DNA of 64,000 bases, taken from the NCBI GenBank assembly GCA_022701365.1, contig JAKUHH010000055.1:20166-84165 (forward strand). Reading direction: 5' to 3'. Each line of letters opens with the position of its first letter. The first letter of the stretch is position 1. Below the pieces are notes generated by a model. It did not search any database. It was not told the origin of the DNA and saw only the letters and a list, made by a program, of their open reading frames with translations. Below, piece by piece: positions 34,150 to 47,475 of the stretch. This DNA is from Mycocentrospora acerina. Lineage: Eukaryota > Ascomycota > Dothideomycetes > Pleosporales. The translations under genes and the position numbers were made by a program.

Positions 34150-36807
34150 TATCTAAGCTTTATCTAATTTAAAACTAATTTAGACTATACTATTATATTT
34201 AGTATTTTATTATAGCTAAGATATTTATAATCTCTTAATAACTAAAGCCTGTAAGTTTAGAACTTCTTAGACTACTATATTAAAATTACTTTAGAATAGC
34301 TATATAAGATTGCACTAAAGTAGAAACTTAAAGACTACTAAGAACTTAGCACAATTAGACTTAACTCTAATATCTGCTACTATTACTTTAAGTTTAAAGG
34401 AACTAACTTAAAGATTAGTATATACTTAAAGCTTAACTTTAAAGGTAATAGTAGAGGTATCTAATTTTACTTTATCTTCTAATCTAGTAAGAACTAGTGC
34501 AGAACCTATACTAGATTTAGACTAAAGAAAAAAAGACTTAGCTTAACTAGTAGACTAGCTTTATATAGAAATCTAAGAACTATAGTAAGCTATAATTGCT
34601 TTAGACTATCTCTTACTTAGTACTAAATAACTACTAACTCTTTTAAAATAACTTTAACTCTTAAAGTTCTAGTCTAAGATTTTAATTAATAATACTATAT
34701 ATACAAAACTATCTAAAAGAATACTGTCTATTAATATTTTTAATAATAGTTATAACTTAACTTTTTACTAATAGTAAGCCTTAATTAAAAACTAATTAGA
34801 GATTAATATAGACTACAATTAAAGTAAGTGCGCCTATATAGCATTAGTCTAAAGATATACTTTTAGCCTAGCTAAGGAGTACTTAGAGCCTTAATACCTA
34901 TCTAATACTTTATCTAACTGTTTTAAAATTGCAAAAGATATAATTAATTTATTTAAGTCTTATTTTATTCTAAGAAATAAGAGAGCTAAGAGATAAGCTA
35001 CTTTTAATAAACTCTATATAGATAAAATAGAAACCTTCTTTACTTTTAAATTATAGTTCTTAAGTACTACTATTAGAAAATAAGTACTTAGATTAGAATA
35101 GTTTTACTACTTATAAATAAAGATTATACTAACCTTATAGATGCTTAGCTTTAAGTTTAAGTAATAATAGAATAACTTCTTTAAGCTTATAGTTAAATAC
35201 CTAATAGTATTTAATATAGAATAAAGGAACTATTCTTTAGTCCTAACTATAGAGAGTATAACCTATATAAAATATAAACTAAGTTAATTTTATTTAAGTC
35301 TAATTTAGAGGTCTCTACTAAGAATAAACTATAACTTATACTAATAAGTAGAACCTTATATCTAAACTTAACTCTAACTTTTACTTACTTTTTAGCTTAT
35401 ATCTAAGACTCTAGGCTTTATAAAGGACTTAACTCTAGGCAACTGCTATAACTATAGTAAGCTAAAATACTTTTTAAGTAAGTGCCTCTTACTATAAGTA
35501 TAGAAGTTTAAGTTTAAAGAACTAAGCAAAGACTTAGAAGATTTAAGAGGAGATAAAGATAAAAATTAGATAAGAAATAAAGACACTTAAGAGGACTTTC
35601 CTTCTTAGGCTTAAACTATTATAACTTTTTAAATCTTAGACTCTTAAACTTATTTAGAAGACTATATTTCTTTTCTTTTTTTATTCTTTGCACTAAGAGT
35701 CTTAGAGTCTAATTATACTCTTTAATTAATACTAGCAATTAAAGTTATCTTTTCTTAAATTTAAAATTTTTTTCTTTTATTTATTAGCTCTTTAGACTTT
35801 TATTTAAAAGCTACTATTTTAAGTTATAATTAAAGGGTTTTAAGACTAAATTTTATCTCTAGTAAATTAGTATATCTAATTATATCTAATTATTAATAGA
35901 AGAAAGATTTATAACTACTTCTTTATAATAGTAGACTTTAGCTTATAAAACTATATTATTAGAATTAAATTAATAAAGCATTTTAAGCTAAAGTTAGATA
36001 CAGATTACTTTTAGATTATCTAGCTAAGCTGTTATCCTGCTATATATAATCCTGCTCTGTTGCTCTTAATAACTTTTAAATAAATAGTTTTTACTAAAAC
36101 TATTACTTTAAATATTACATAATAAGATAAGCTATAAAAATAAGAGGACTATTAAGAGAAGTATAGTATAACTACTGCTATTAAATAAATTTAAAGAATA
36201 CTTTAACTCTTAAAGAGTTAGAAGTTCTTACTTTTTATTATATAAGACTTAACACTAAAACTTATCTAATCTTTACTAGAACTTTTCTTTACTAAACCTT
36301 CTTTTTATATTACTTTTATTTCTGCTAACACTTTCTACTTTAATATAAAATACTAAAAAAATAAATTCTTTACTACTAGCTATTACAAAATTAACTAAAT
36401 TTTAAATAAAAAGAAGCTAGAAGATAACTCTAATAATGCAGCCTTAATATAAGACTAATTACTACTTTATTACTACTTCTTTTAAGATATCTTTAGTAAG
36501 ACTGCTACAGAAGCTCTCTTAGACTTTTAACTATATAACTATAAGATTATACTAACTAAACTTCTTTTAAATAGTTATAGCCCTCTATATAAATAGAATA
36601 TAGAAGAGCTAAAAGCTACTAAATATTATATCTAAGAGAACTTATAAAAAAGCTAGATTAAATATAGTAAGAGCCTTTTTATATTACTTATTCTATATAT
36701 TTAGAAGGCTAATAGAGACTTCTACATTTATGTAGACTACTATAAACTAAATAACCTTACTTATAAAGATATCTATCTAATTCTCTATATAAATAAGCTC
36801 TTATCTT
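34150..36807 (+). mobile_element. RIP-saturated Ty3/Gypsy retrotransposon fragment (gag, protease region, start of RT)
   Basis: Coding sense is visible through many stops. A gag capsid-like region lies around 34850-35300. A nucleocapsid zinc knuckle at about 35443-35490 reads GNCYNYSKLKYFLSKC, with the second Cys and the His of CCHC changed to Tyr by C-to-T/G-to-A changes. The beginning of reverse transcriptase follows at about 36680-36795 (VDYYKLNNLTYKDIYL, matching VDYRKLN..T.KDRYPLP). The element stops abruptly at about 36807, where the 36827 repeat begins. The rest of RT, RNase H and integrase are missing. Confidence 0.75.
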
Positions 36808-36826
36808 GCCTAACCAATATAAGGCC

Positions 36827-36910
36827 ACAGATTGTGCATAATCTGCTATACTTTAGGTTTAGCGTTAGGGTTATGCTAACTTAAACAAGTAATTTGTTAG
36901 CACAGTCTGT
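36827..36910. repeat. 84-bp repeat with inverted ends
   Basis: Begins ACAGATTGTGC and ends GCACAGTCTGT, an inverted pair ACAGAYTGTGC. Same length as its relative at 26350-26433. It truncates the Gypsy reverse transcriptase on its left. Confidence 0.6.
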
Positions 36911-37199
36911 AGGCATAAACTGTTTATATTATAGTAATATTTTTCTATAAGTTTTAGTACAAAGTATTTTTACAAAAATAAAATTAGCTTTATTTTAAGA
37001 GTGCATGTAGTTGCACATATTATAGCATAAACAGTATAGTTATAAAGAATATAACTTTAGTGCTTAAGTTAGACACTAACATAACTATAACCTTATTAAA
37101 ACATTAACAGGTAAATAATATATTATTAATAACTTACTACTAATAACACACTTCTACATACTACAGTATTTATAATATAGATTACTTGTAATAATAGAA

Positions 37200-39590
37200 A
37201 GTATTAGCTATCTATTAGAATATAATATTCTTATCTGCAGAGAGCATAAGACTATAGTAGGGAATCTTAATACATATTTGTGTTAATATTATAAGCTTAT
37301 AAGTAAGGCAAAGAAAGAGATTTTAAAATGCTATTTACATAATTAGATTTAAACTCTAGATAATATTAAGCTGCCTAAGCTGTTAAGACTACTAGTTAAA
37401 GAGCTTAAAGAGCTGCTTAATAGATTTTAATATAAGGCAGATAACTGCAGCTTTCTTATAGTTAATTAAGATATACTATAAAAGCATTACAAGGCTAAGC
37501 ATAGATACTTATAAAAAAGTAATATAAGCAAGCTTTACTGCAAGGTTAAGCTACAGATATTCTTCTAAAGTAAAAATCTACAGTAATACTTTATTATAAA
37601 TATAGTAGATAGTAATATAGCTTTAGTTACTAGTAAAGAATTAGATATAGTGCAGCAGTAATTAGCAAAATAGAAAGAGATAAGACAGGTATATAAAGAA
37701 GTAGCATAAGTTATAGATGCAGAGGCTGCAAAGACTAATTAGACTAGCTAGTTTAAATAAACAGGCTAGGTAGAGCATTTAGCAAAGCGTAACTAAGCAT
37801 ATCTTGCCTATTAAACTTAACTACCTAATAGAAAAGAGACAAAGCTGTAATAAGCTGCTAATCTAGTTAAACTGCTTATTAAGAGAAGTATTAGAAGATT
37901 AGCAACACTTAGGCAAAAGACAAGACGCTAGTTAAAGAGCGCAAAGTAACTAGAGATAGATTAGTAGCTATTAGGATAATTGCAGAATCCTAAAAGTTAG
38001 GCAGTCTATATAAGCTATATAGTTAAGTTTATTTGCTATATGCTGCGCATTCTTACTAATAAAGAAATAAAGATTATGCAAAGTTACTGTATTACAAGAG
38101 ATAGTAATAATAATAATAGTAAGTATAATAATAGTAATAGTATTATATTAGATAGCACTATAGAATACAGTAAGATTGCATCTAGTTCTAAGGCTAGCAG
38201 AGCTAAAAGTAATACAGATAATAATAATAAGAATAGCTAGCTGCACTGCAGTAAGCAATGCAAAAAAGAGACAGACTTAATAAAAGATGTGCAAGAACTG
38301 TTTTGCTAGAAAGGCATATATAAGATATAAGCTATATAGCTATAAGATGCTCTTAATATAAGTAATAAAAGCATAAAATTAGAGTTGTTACTTAACTTGT
38401 TTAGTGCATTTATATTTAAACCTGTTAGCAACAATCTACTCTATAATAGGTTAATACATTTTTTAGCAGTGCTAAGCATTAACACTAAGATAGATAGGCT
38501 GTATACTGCAAAAAACTATTCTTATATGCTAGCTAAGATAGTATACTGTGTAAGAGTACTTAGCGCAAAGACGCTACTCTTAGCAGCATAATATAATAAG
38601 TAAACTAACAAAGATTAAGAAAATTTCTTATATATACAGCAGAAGTTTATAGCAGACAGATTATATAGTGTAATAAGTAAGATGTTAAGCTAATTAGTAT
38701 ATAGAAAATTTGTTGCTATAAATGCAGGCAATTTAGGCAATACTAGCTAGTTAAAAAATAAGAAGATTTTCTATCTTAATAGCTGCTTAATCTTTCTGTC
38801 TTGCTTTTGCAAAATAGCGCAGGACATTATTATAGATATAGAAAACATGCTGTAGCAATAGTTGCTATAGAGTAGTAATGCTAGAGATTATTTTACAGTG
38901 CAGCTTAGGCAGATTATTAATAATGTTATATTTACATAGTAAAGCATATTTTTTATTAGTTAGCATAATAATAGTCTTAATTATAGACTAGAGTAGATGC
39001 TTAATTAAGCTAAAGAGTATAGACAAGGTTAGAGATTGCAGTTAAGAGATAGGAAGTAGAATAAGAAGCAGGTAAAGCACTACTTGCTGCAGGTTAACTA
39101 CTTCTTATAGCTATTAATAGTCTGTGTATATATAACTTTAGGGCAACTAGCTTAAAGGACTAAGATTATAATAATTTAGCACTAGAATAGAGTACTGCAG
39201 GACTGTAATATTTTTATAGTAGATAGATAAGTAGTTACTATAGTATAGTATTGCAAATTACAGTTATAATAAGATAAGCTAAAAGTAGTACTATAATTTC
39301 TTTTACTACATCTTAGGCAAGTTATAGTACTCTATCTAGTGTACTTATAGCTATTCTAAGAGTATCTGCAAGTTAAGGTTCTTAAAGGCTGCTTTAGTAA
39401 TTATATATAGGCTAATAAGTAAGGGCTATAGAAGACTAATTAGCTTATATAAGCGCTTAAATAAGAGACTAAGAAGCAGCTAGGTGTTAAGTTACACACA
39501 CTAAGCTACTAGCATATATCTATTAGTATTAGCAGAGTAGTAGTTAGTAAGTTGTTTAGTTATAGTTATTAAGATAGTATAGGAGGCTGG
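37200..39590 (+). pseudogene. N-terminal region of a telomere-linked RecQ-like helicase gene (TLH), RIP-degraded
   Basis: One main frame runs through with stops at former Gln/Trp codons. The best preserved part, about 39290-39580, contains LYLVYL.LF.EYLQVKVLKG, then ETKKQLGVKLHTLSY, then HISISISRVVVSKLFSYSY. That matches my recollection of the domain preceding the helicase in fungal TLH proteins (LGV.LHTLDYRH.A..IGR..V). An earlier stretch at 38385-38590 is open for 68 codons. The sequence breaks at about 39590, before any helicase motif. TLH genes usually sit next to telomeres. Identification rests on remembered family sequence and was not searched. Confidence 0.5.
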
Positions 39591-40369
39591 GGGTTAGGGT
39601 CAGCCCTCGACAATCGATGGTTCCGTATTAGGAAGGTTCGCTTAGCACCCTAGCAGGGCGCAGCGTGAAGTGTGCAACGTTGCTACGCAGCATAGCATAG
39701 GGAAATAGTAGAAATTACTTAGTAAAAGCCTTTTTCTATACGTCCTCTTTATCTGTCTTAAATTTAATAACATACAGTCTTAAATTGCGTTGTGTATTGC
39801 AAAGTGTAGAATCTTGTTAAAGTTTAGTGTTTACGCTTAGAGTTGCTTCTAGTAGCCTGTGTTGTTATAATCTAGAAGACGCTAACATGCTAACATTCTT
39901 GCGCTACGCTAGATTAGATTTATTATTACCCCCTGCTAGCGTCTAAGCTATTCCTAATTAAATTATTATTACCCCCTGCTAGCAGAATTATCTACAATGC
40001 TACCCCTAAATAGGATTAATACATCCCCTTTAATTTGCAAACTTTTAGCAAAGATTCTAAATTTTGCCCCTAAGCATGTAAGAAGTACTGTCTAATAGTT
40101 CTTACAGCTGCCCTATAATTATTTAGTCCTAGTAATATTAACTATAGAAATTAAGCTAATTTAGAAAATAAAGAAGACTTACAGTAGGCCTAGAAAGTTT
40201 ACAGGTAAAGATGCTAAAGCATAGTAACTAGCCTCTTATAGAGCAAGTGTTACTAAACATAAGCAGAAAGACAAAAATTAACACAATCAGACCCTTTAGC
40301 CTAGTAAGTAATAAAAATAACTGTATAATAAAGAAGGGTTAGTGTCTAAGTATTCTAGAAATAATTGTA
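39591..40369. other. Boundary sequence between the TLH N-terminal part and the next ORF
   Basis: Changes abruptly from A+T-rich to a less mutated stretch (39585-39700, with several CG dinucleotides, starting GGGTTAGGGTCAGCCCTCGA). Two near copies of TTATTACCCCCTGCTAGC lie at 39920-39980. No gene seen. This may be the left edge of an inserted element. Confidence 0.4.
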
Positions 40370-43300
40370 TCTAGCAGCACTAGCGTTGTGCAGACTGCGC
40401 AGCGTTACAAAGTATCACAAGCGAGGCCTTAATTAGCAGGGCAAGTTACGCAAGGACAACAACGCACACTTTGTAGCACAGATATAGAGAGTAGAAACTA
40501 AAGTAGTAGTAATTAGGAGGCTTGTGTTGCTAATTATATTTTAAGAGATGCTAAAGAGAATTACACAGAGCTATTAGCGCCTAACTTTGCAGTTAAAGAG
40601 TTAGTTAGTTTATTAGAACTACATTAATTACACAGTGCGTTAGTATAGGGAACAGAAAAAGGCTTTTTTCTAACCACCCTACGTAATTAGTTTTTAGGTA
40701 CATCTAGCTTATTTACCTTTAGAAGACAGCTCTCTAGTCGCCCTAATTTCCTCTGTAACTTCTACGCCTAGCCCTCTAGATCTTTTCCTAGACAGCATTT
40801 AAGATTACATTTAACAAACTCTTCCTCTTACGCAACCTAAGAGTAATATCCTGCAAAAAGAAGATGCAGCTGTAAAGACTATACTTTAATGTCTTAGCAG
40901 CAATTACTAGTGTTCTTCTTCTTTAATTACAACATTAAGCAGTTAGACACTAAAGACTATTACCTAGTCTATTAGCAAGAAGATTTACAGTCTAGGTGCC
41001 CTGCTTAACTAACCTAACGCGCTGTTTAGCCTACTAAAGCTATTAAGCATGCACAGCACCTTACTACTCTAGCCTAATTAGGAGTCTCTGCTTACAGGCC
41101 TTAACCTAAACATCTAAGAGCCTTAAACTCTACTAACCCTTAGCCTTAATTAATTAGAGGCTAATTATTAAGGTTTGTCTAGCAACATTTAAATTAAGGA
41201 TAAGTTTAATATAGACAGCGTTGTCTTTTAAGCTACAAGTCTTAGGGTGTTTAAGCATAACATTAAATACTCTTTCTAACTGTCTTATATGCGCACAAGG
41301 CAGCAAGACTAGAAGATCTTTTTCCCTAGCGTAGACATAATAAACAACAAGTGTATCCTGCTTTGCACTAAGGGCAGGTAGGATTGCTATGCGTTTTTTA
41401 GCAACTTGCCTCTTAAATACACAAATAAACAAGGCAACTCTGTTTTTGCACTAACACAGCACCTAGATAACTATTGTATAGAGGTTTAGACTAACAAGGT
41501 AGTGCTGCCTGCGCTTAACGCAGTGTGCTCCTAAAGAAGAAGACACTACTACCTATACTTATTTAAAGAAATTAAAGCAAAGACAAACATAAAGAATAAG
41601 TTTCTAGCAAAGAGCAGTACCTTTAGCTGCGTTAACGTCTAGATTCTAGTTCCTGCTAGCTTGCTTACTGCCTTCTAGAATAATGTGTTAGAGCTTGCTA
41701 GTAATGTTTCTAGTACTTATCTCCTGCTAAACGCCTTTGCAGCGCTAACTCTAGTTATTTTACATCACAATATAAAGTTGCTAAGCTTAAGCAAGCAAAA
41801 GGACTTCTAGAGCGTCTGCAATGCATTTGTTAATAACTTCTAAGGTTAATAGGATAGTTAGTACGTTAATCTAGAGCATACCTAGCTTAACCTTAGTTAC
41901 AAGCAGTTTAACGTAGAGGGGCCTACAACGTTACTTCAGAAATTAGCGTGCAATAATGCTTAGGCAGACAGGTTTTAAGACTTAGTTTCTAGACATTAAA
42001 ACTCAACTAGTATTGCTGTCTATCCTTAGGCTAGAACAAACGCAGGCAGCATTACTGTTAACACTAAGCTATCTAACTCTTTGCAAGCTAGCGGCCTTGC
42101 CTGCGCCTAAGCATATAATATGTTAAAAGAGCTTTTTGCAACACAGTACAAAGGCCACCACCTATTCTAGGATCTATTGTTTAAGGCTCTCTCCTACGCA
42201 GATAAACAGATGCAATCCTAGGCTGCTACGCAACAGAGGCAAGAGAATTAACACTCTACTAAACTTAGCAGGAAATTGCTTCTACGCTACTAGCAGAATG
42301 TAAAAGATTGTCTCTACTGTGCACTAGATAGCTCTTAAGAGGCTAGCTTTAGCAAAAGGCAAGAGTTCAGGATTACCTACAACGTACTGCTTGCCTTGCT
42401 AAGCAATACATCACAAATTATTAAGCAGCCCTCTTCTAATTATAATCCTAGCAGAGAGAGCTACCTTAGGTACTAGTGCCTTGCTACTTAAGATATAACT
42501 AACTTCTGCATTGCTAAGAGCAATTAGTGGATTTTATGTCTAGAGCAGGTAGCTAAGGCAGCTAAGTTTATCCCTAGCACAAAAAAAGTGCTTTCTGTTG
42601 CTAAGCAAGGACTTAACAGCTTAATGTTAACAGCAATTGCAAGGATTTTGCAGTTGTTACTTAGGTGCCTTAATCTAGGCCAGCTCCCCTCACTATAGCT
42701 TAGTAAGCGTTAGGTAAAGAGCTGCTTTTAGAACTAATTCTAGAACAACGTTCTCCTTACTAAGCTAACTCTTTAACGCTGCTAAGGTCTTAGCCTTGCA
42801 GAGTTAGTGCAGAACTTTAATATGCTCTAGCTCCTGCACAACCTAGCAGTATAAGCAAAGCCTGTGCCTCTATTCTGCGTTAATTAATATCCCTACTTTA
42901 ACATTAACAGTAACTGTCTCTAAGCTACATTACAGGTATCTAGCTCCTAGATTTAGGCAATAACAAGAGAAGGTAAGATTTAGGAGTATCTTTAAGATAC
43001 TATTTAAGACACTACTAGCAGATTTAGCGTAGGACAGCAAGAGATAGACTATCTATTTAACATCCTTATCTAGATGTGTGCCTAGGCATACAACTAATAT
43101 GTCTGGCAGATTGTTTAAGATTGATAGATTAAGGCTAAGGGCGAGGCAGGGGCTAACAAGGCTGCATTTTAAGAGAAGGCATAGCTGTCTAGTGTGGCAA
43201 AGAATAGAACAGAGATTCTGTTGTACAGAAAGCTACAAAGCTACCTATGTAAAGAGCTTAGCCTAGGGAGTCTTAAAATTGCTATTGCAAAACACATGTC

Positions 43301-44000
43301 TAGGTTAATATACTACCTAGGCTGGTCTAGCAATCTATAGGTTGATAGAGTTTAGCTACTTTTTTAGGCAGCAAATTATTAGCTAAACTAGGCTAAGAAG
43401 ACAGTGTTTGTAAAAAAGTATAAAGAGATTGTAGCTATGCTTCTAGAGCTATTACTAAGTGCATCTAAGCTTAAGCTCCTTAAAAGATTTAAGCTACAGC
43501 TTTACAGCATAATAGGCTAGTACGTTTAAGCTATACTGCAGTACAGCTATAACAAAGGGTTAGCGTTGGCTAAGTTACTCCTACTAAACTCTACTGTAAC
43601 TAGGACAGCGCGTTAGGCTGCGTCTAATCTTGCCTGTACAAAGTAGATGTTTCCTTAATTTAACGCTGCAGATGTTGTTGCGCTCTAGCTTAGCGTGCAT
43701 AGTTTACTAGTTAATATAAATATTTAACCTTATAACTTTAGCGCAATTGCATTAAGGTAGCAAGTGCCTACAGACTCTACAAATACCCTAATACAAGCTT
43801 TGTCCTATCTACTAAGACACATTGTCTGCAGCAGATTTAGCATTAGAGGCCTGCAGACACTAAAAGCGTTGGAGGCGTTCTACAAAAAGTTTAAGGTGTA
43901 GTTAGGTAGTGCAAATGGTAGGACTAATAGGCTAGAGTTAGGCGGTGATAATAGTAGAGAGGAGACTGACTAGCTGTTGCAACCTGTAGTTTCTTAAAAC
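40370..44000 (+). pseudogene. Unrecognised RIP-degraded ORF of about 1,200 codons
   Basis: A single frame can be followed almost without frameshift. Nearly all interruptions are TAG/TAA, fitting former CAG/CAA/TGG. Preserved stretches include ACVANYILRDAKENYTELLA near 40520-40580, LLLNAFAALTLVILHHNIKL near 41720-41780, FRITYNVLLALLSNTSQIIK near 42370-42425 and NTLIQALSYLLRHIVCSRFS near 43780-43850. The Q/L-rich, helical character is plain, but I recognise no domain, catalytic motif or zinc finger. It lies 1.5 kb upstream of, and in the same orientation as, the SNF2-type ORF. The regular frame shows it was a real gene before RIP. Confidence 0.55.
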
Positions 44001-45532
44001 ATATCTAAAAGCAACTTAGACTAGGACAGTTCTTAAGTAAATTATTATTGTATGTAGAAACTAAGGTTTAAATAAGAATGATTTCTTTGTCTTGTGCATA
44101 ATAGCATGTCTGTATACTCTATATCCTTTTCCTTCCTAGAAGTAATATTAGCATGTTAGTAAGAAGTGTAATCTAATACGTACTTTTTAGTATTCCTTAA
44201 AAAAAACGTTTAACATTTAAAGAACTAAGCTTTAATTTAATAGCATATAAGTAAGAAAGGGTAAAATATATTAAAACATAACTTAAAAGGCAGGCTAAAA
44301 GACATATAGCTTTAATTAAATGCTAACTTAGATAGGGTAAGGGAAGGGGTAGGGTAATAGGAAATAGTAGGATAACTAGACTTAAGGAAAATCATGTTGT
44401 AGTCACGTCTTACGTGATTTGTTAATTTACCTAGGAAAATCCTAAAGTTTACATCTTAACTAAGACACTAGCAAAATACTGCTACAGTAAAGATAAAAAT
44501 AAGAAACTGCAGGCAGATAAGATAGAGACAAATTGTTTCTCCCTTGCAGAAGTATGTTGTTTAGCAAGGCGTAGTTGTACAAGGGGGCGTCCTAGGAAAG
44601 AGTATGTTTGTAGTATACCGCATTTAGCCTAGCGCACAGCCACAAACAGCAGAGCCTGTGCACTCTATTTCTGTCTATTAAAGGCCTCTCTTACCTTACT
44701 AACCTCCCCACAACACTAATTTTTAACTTACTTGCTGCCTTAACCTTTGCACAACTTGCTACGCCAGCGCTATTAACATTAATTAACAAAACTGTAACTA
44801 TATACTATTTTAGAGCGTGCGCTACACAATAGAGTTGCTGCAGGTAAGTAGACGCGCCTGCTAATTACGTAGCTGCGCTTGTAACAACAGCTAACTACAA
44901 AGGTGAGAGTGATAGGCAAAGCGGATTTCTGGCAGAGTCTAAAGCCTGACTTACTCTTTCCTAGACCCCCCCTCCTCCCCCCCCTCTCCTACTAAGGGCT
45001 ATTTCTGCTGCTAGCTTTGCTGCGCACTATTCTACTACTGTAGTACTATTAGGGTTTCTGCCTAAAAATTGCAGACAGTAATTCTAAACACTGCTGCTGC
45101 ACAAGATTTAGTTTTACCTTTACTCTTAACTTATTAGCTTATTTGCACTTAGCCTTAGTAAGACCCCTAATCTACTTTTTGTCCTTATTTTAGAGGTTTC
45201 TTTGTTAATTAGGACACAAAAGACCTGTTATGTTCTAAGGAGGGGTTTAAGAAAAAGTAGACATACTTTTTTCTAGAGCCCCCTTAGCTAATAGAGCAGC
45301 TTGCAAAGAAAAAATCTACTCTTTCCTAGACGCCTCCCCTCTAAGAGAATAGACTAGAATAAGATTGCCTACTCTTTCCTAACCTCCCTTCCCCCTCCCC
45401 TGTTATGTTGTAAAATAGTCTCTTATAAAAGATGTTTTAAGAATTACTAATAAAGCACACAGATTTTAGTTACCTAATATAGCTTCTTTACAAGATAAAC
45501 TTAACGTGCTAGGCAATAACTTTTAAGATAAT
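44001..45532. promoter_or_regulatory. Intergenic region with at least six copies of a TACTCTTTCCTAG-CCCC motif
   Basis: Motif copies, forward as TACTCTTTCCTAGACCCCC or its complement, at 44581-44605 (reverse), 44951-44975, 45235-45260 (reverse), 45261-45287, 45316-45341 and 45369-45395. The pair at 45235/45261 is head to head. Probably binding sites or subterminal repeats of the surrounding element. No other gene is seen. Confidence 0.5.
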
Positions 45533-46762
45533 ATGTCTGAAGTAGTGGAGGAGCTTCTAACTAAATCCTCTGCTATAGTTATCCCTGATTTTGCTATAGC
45601 AGATGTTAATAACAAATTAGAAGACAGCAACAGCAACAAAGAGACTAATAACAACAATGACAGTGATTATAAAGAATTAGCCGCAGGTGAGGTCCTAGAC
45701 GAAGCTGAGCGACTGCGCTATGTTTAACTAAGGCTACGCAATACGTTTCTTGACACACCTGTTAAAAGCGCTATTTCTGCTTATTAACTAGCTCCTTATT
45801 TTAATTTTTCTAGTGCAGAATTTACTGCCTGCATAAATAAATGTGAAGAATTTCACGTTATAATGCGTTAATTTAGACTTGCTTGTCTTGCTTAGGAATT
45901 AAACTACACTAAACCTAACTTAAGTTATTAGTGTCCCTAACTTGCTACTATTTAGTCTAAACTTTAGAACAACTAGCTCTATAGTTTGTTTAAGTTTGTA
46001 AGTGTATCCCCTAATTGCCTTATTAAATACTATAAAAATAATGCAGAGTTATAGGCCTAGCTCTTCTAGACTCTTCTCCTAGTTCTTTTTAGTCGTTAAT
46101 CTGCGCCATTCTACAACTGTAGCATAAATCAAGATTTACTCTTAGATTGTGTTAATGCTATTATTAAGTAGGACAACAGACTGTTTTGTGCCTGTTAAGA
46201 AAAGGCTAAGAAAACTAAGAATAAGCAGCATTGCTAGTTAATTAGTTCTCCTTAAGAGAGGATAATGATCACGCTTAAGACTTAGAAAGCTTGCGCTGAC
46301 GCAGCACGCAAGTTAGCAGGCATTTTAAATAGTAAGGATAAGATGTTTAAAGAAAATAAAGATCCTAAGGTAGTAGAATTTAATTGCAGCCTTTAAGAAG
46401 CAGAGCGCAATAAGTCTGTAGTTAATGCTATAAGCAAACATTTAAGTTAGATTAGTGTAGATAACAAGTACAAAGGCTATAATTACATGCAACATAACAA
46501 CAGTCTGAACAGCAATGTTGCTGCATTTTAATTAGGACAAGTCATGCCCTGTAGGGTAGAGTTAAACAATGCACCTAACTCTAAGTTCTAGTATAACAAA
46601 TATAACAACCCTATAGATAACGTTATTCCCTTAACTTCTACAGCAGACGTTAATTTAACAAGAACAGGCGACCTCGCACCCTATTTAATAGGAATTGACA
46701 CTAAATTTAAATTCTATCTACCTTATAGCATAGAAGATTCTACTAATTCTAAACCTACCCTA

Positions 46763-46880
46763 GTCTAAAGCAAGCCTTAAGCTGTTTAAACTAAGCCTTA
46801 AGCTGTTTAAACTAAGCCTTAAGATGTTTAAACTAAGCCTTAAGATATTTAAACTAAGCCTTAAGATGTTTAAACTAAGC
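46763..46880 (+). repeat. Tandem 21-bp coding repeat
   Basis: Five to six copies of ACTAAGCCTTAAGCTGTTTA(A), each seven codons (TKP-stop-AV-stop, where the stops were probably Gln). Followed by a run of about 20 A. Confidence 0.85.
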
Positions 46881-47240
46881 CTCTACGCAAAAAAAAAAAA
46901 AAAAAAAGCAAATTAAAGCTAAAAGCAGCAGATAACAGTACAAAAGACAAAGACGTAACTACTAAGAAGGACAAAACAAAAAAGTCTATGCTTATGTTTA
47001 ATAACTTTAATTAAGCTGCAGGGACAAATCTTTAACAGCAACATCTTAAAACCTAAGGTTCTATTAACGCTAAGTACCCTCTGCCTGATTTTAATAAGGA
47101 TGCAAATAATCTAAGGTAATAATAGTTTAGGGGGGGAAAGTAATAGGTAGCAATTACATTTAGGGCGTTCTCTATTATAAAGGGGTTAACTAGGAAGAAG
47201 TAGGTAAAGATAGATACAATGTTAATCTAGTAGTAGAAAC

Positions 47241-47475
47241 TACTCTTTCTTAGGCCCCTCTTACTGCTGCAGGAGATACTACTATTTCCTAGGCGCCCCT
47301 TAATGCTACAGGAAGTATAACTATTTCCTAGGCGCCCTTTATTGTTACAGGAGATACTACTATTTCTTAGGCGCCCCTTATTGCTACAGGAGATACTACT
47401 ATTTCCTAGGCGCCCCTTATTGCTACAGGAGATACTACTCTTTCCTAGGCGCCCCTTACTGCTACAGGAAGTATA
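47241..47475 (+). repeat. Tandem 39-bp repeat carrying the TTTCCTAG-GCCCC motif
   Basis: Six units with the core GCGCCCCTTATTGCTACAGG then AGATACTACTATTTCCTAG. Each unit encodes 13 residues (APLIATGDTTIS plus one stop) in the SNF2 frame and contains the motif dispersed in the flanking non-coding DNA. Confidence 0.85.

Noticed and set aside
39588..39602. GGGTTAGGGT as a telomere repeat remnant
   Set aside because: Only one and a half TTAGGG units; chance cannot be excluded even though a TLH fragment ends here.
41154..41432. 92-codon minus-strand frame
   Set aside because: Lies opposite the long degraded plus-strand ORF, whose frame continues on both sides.
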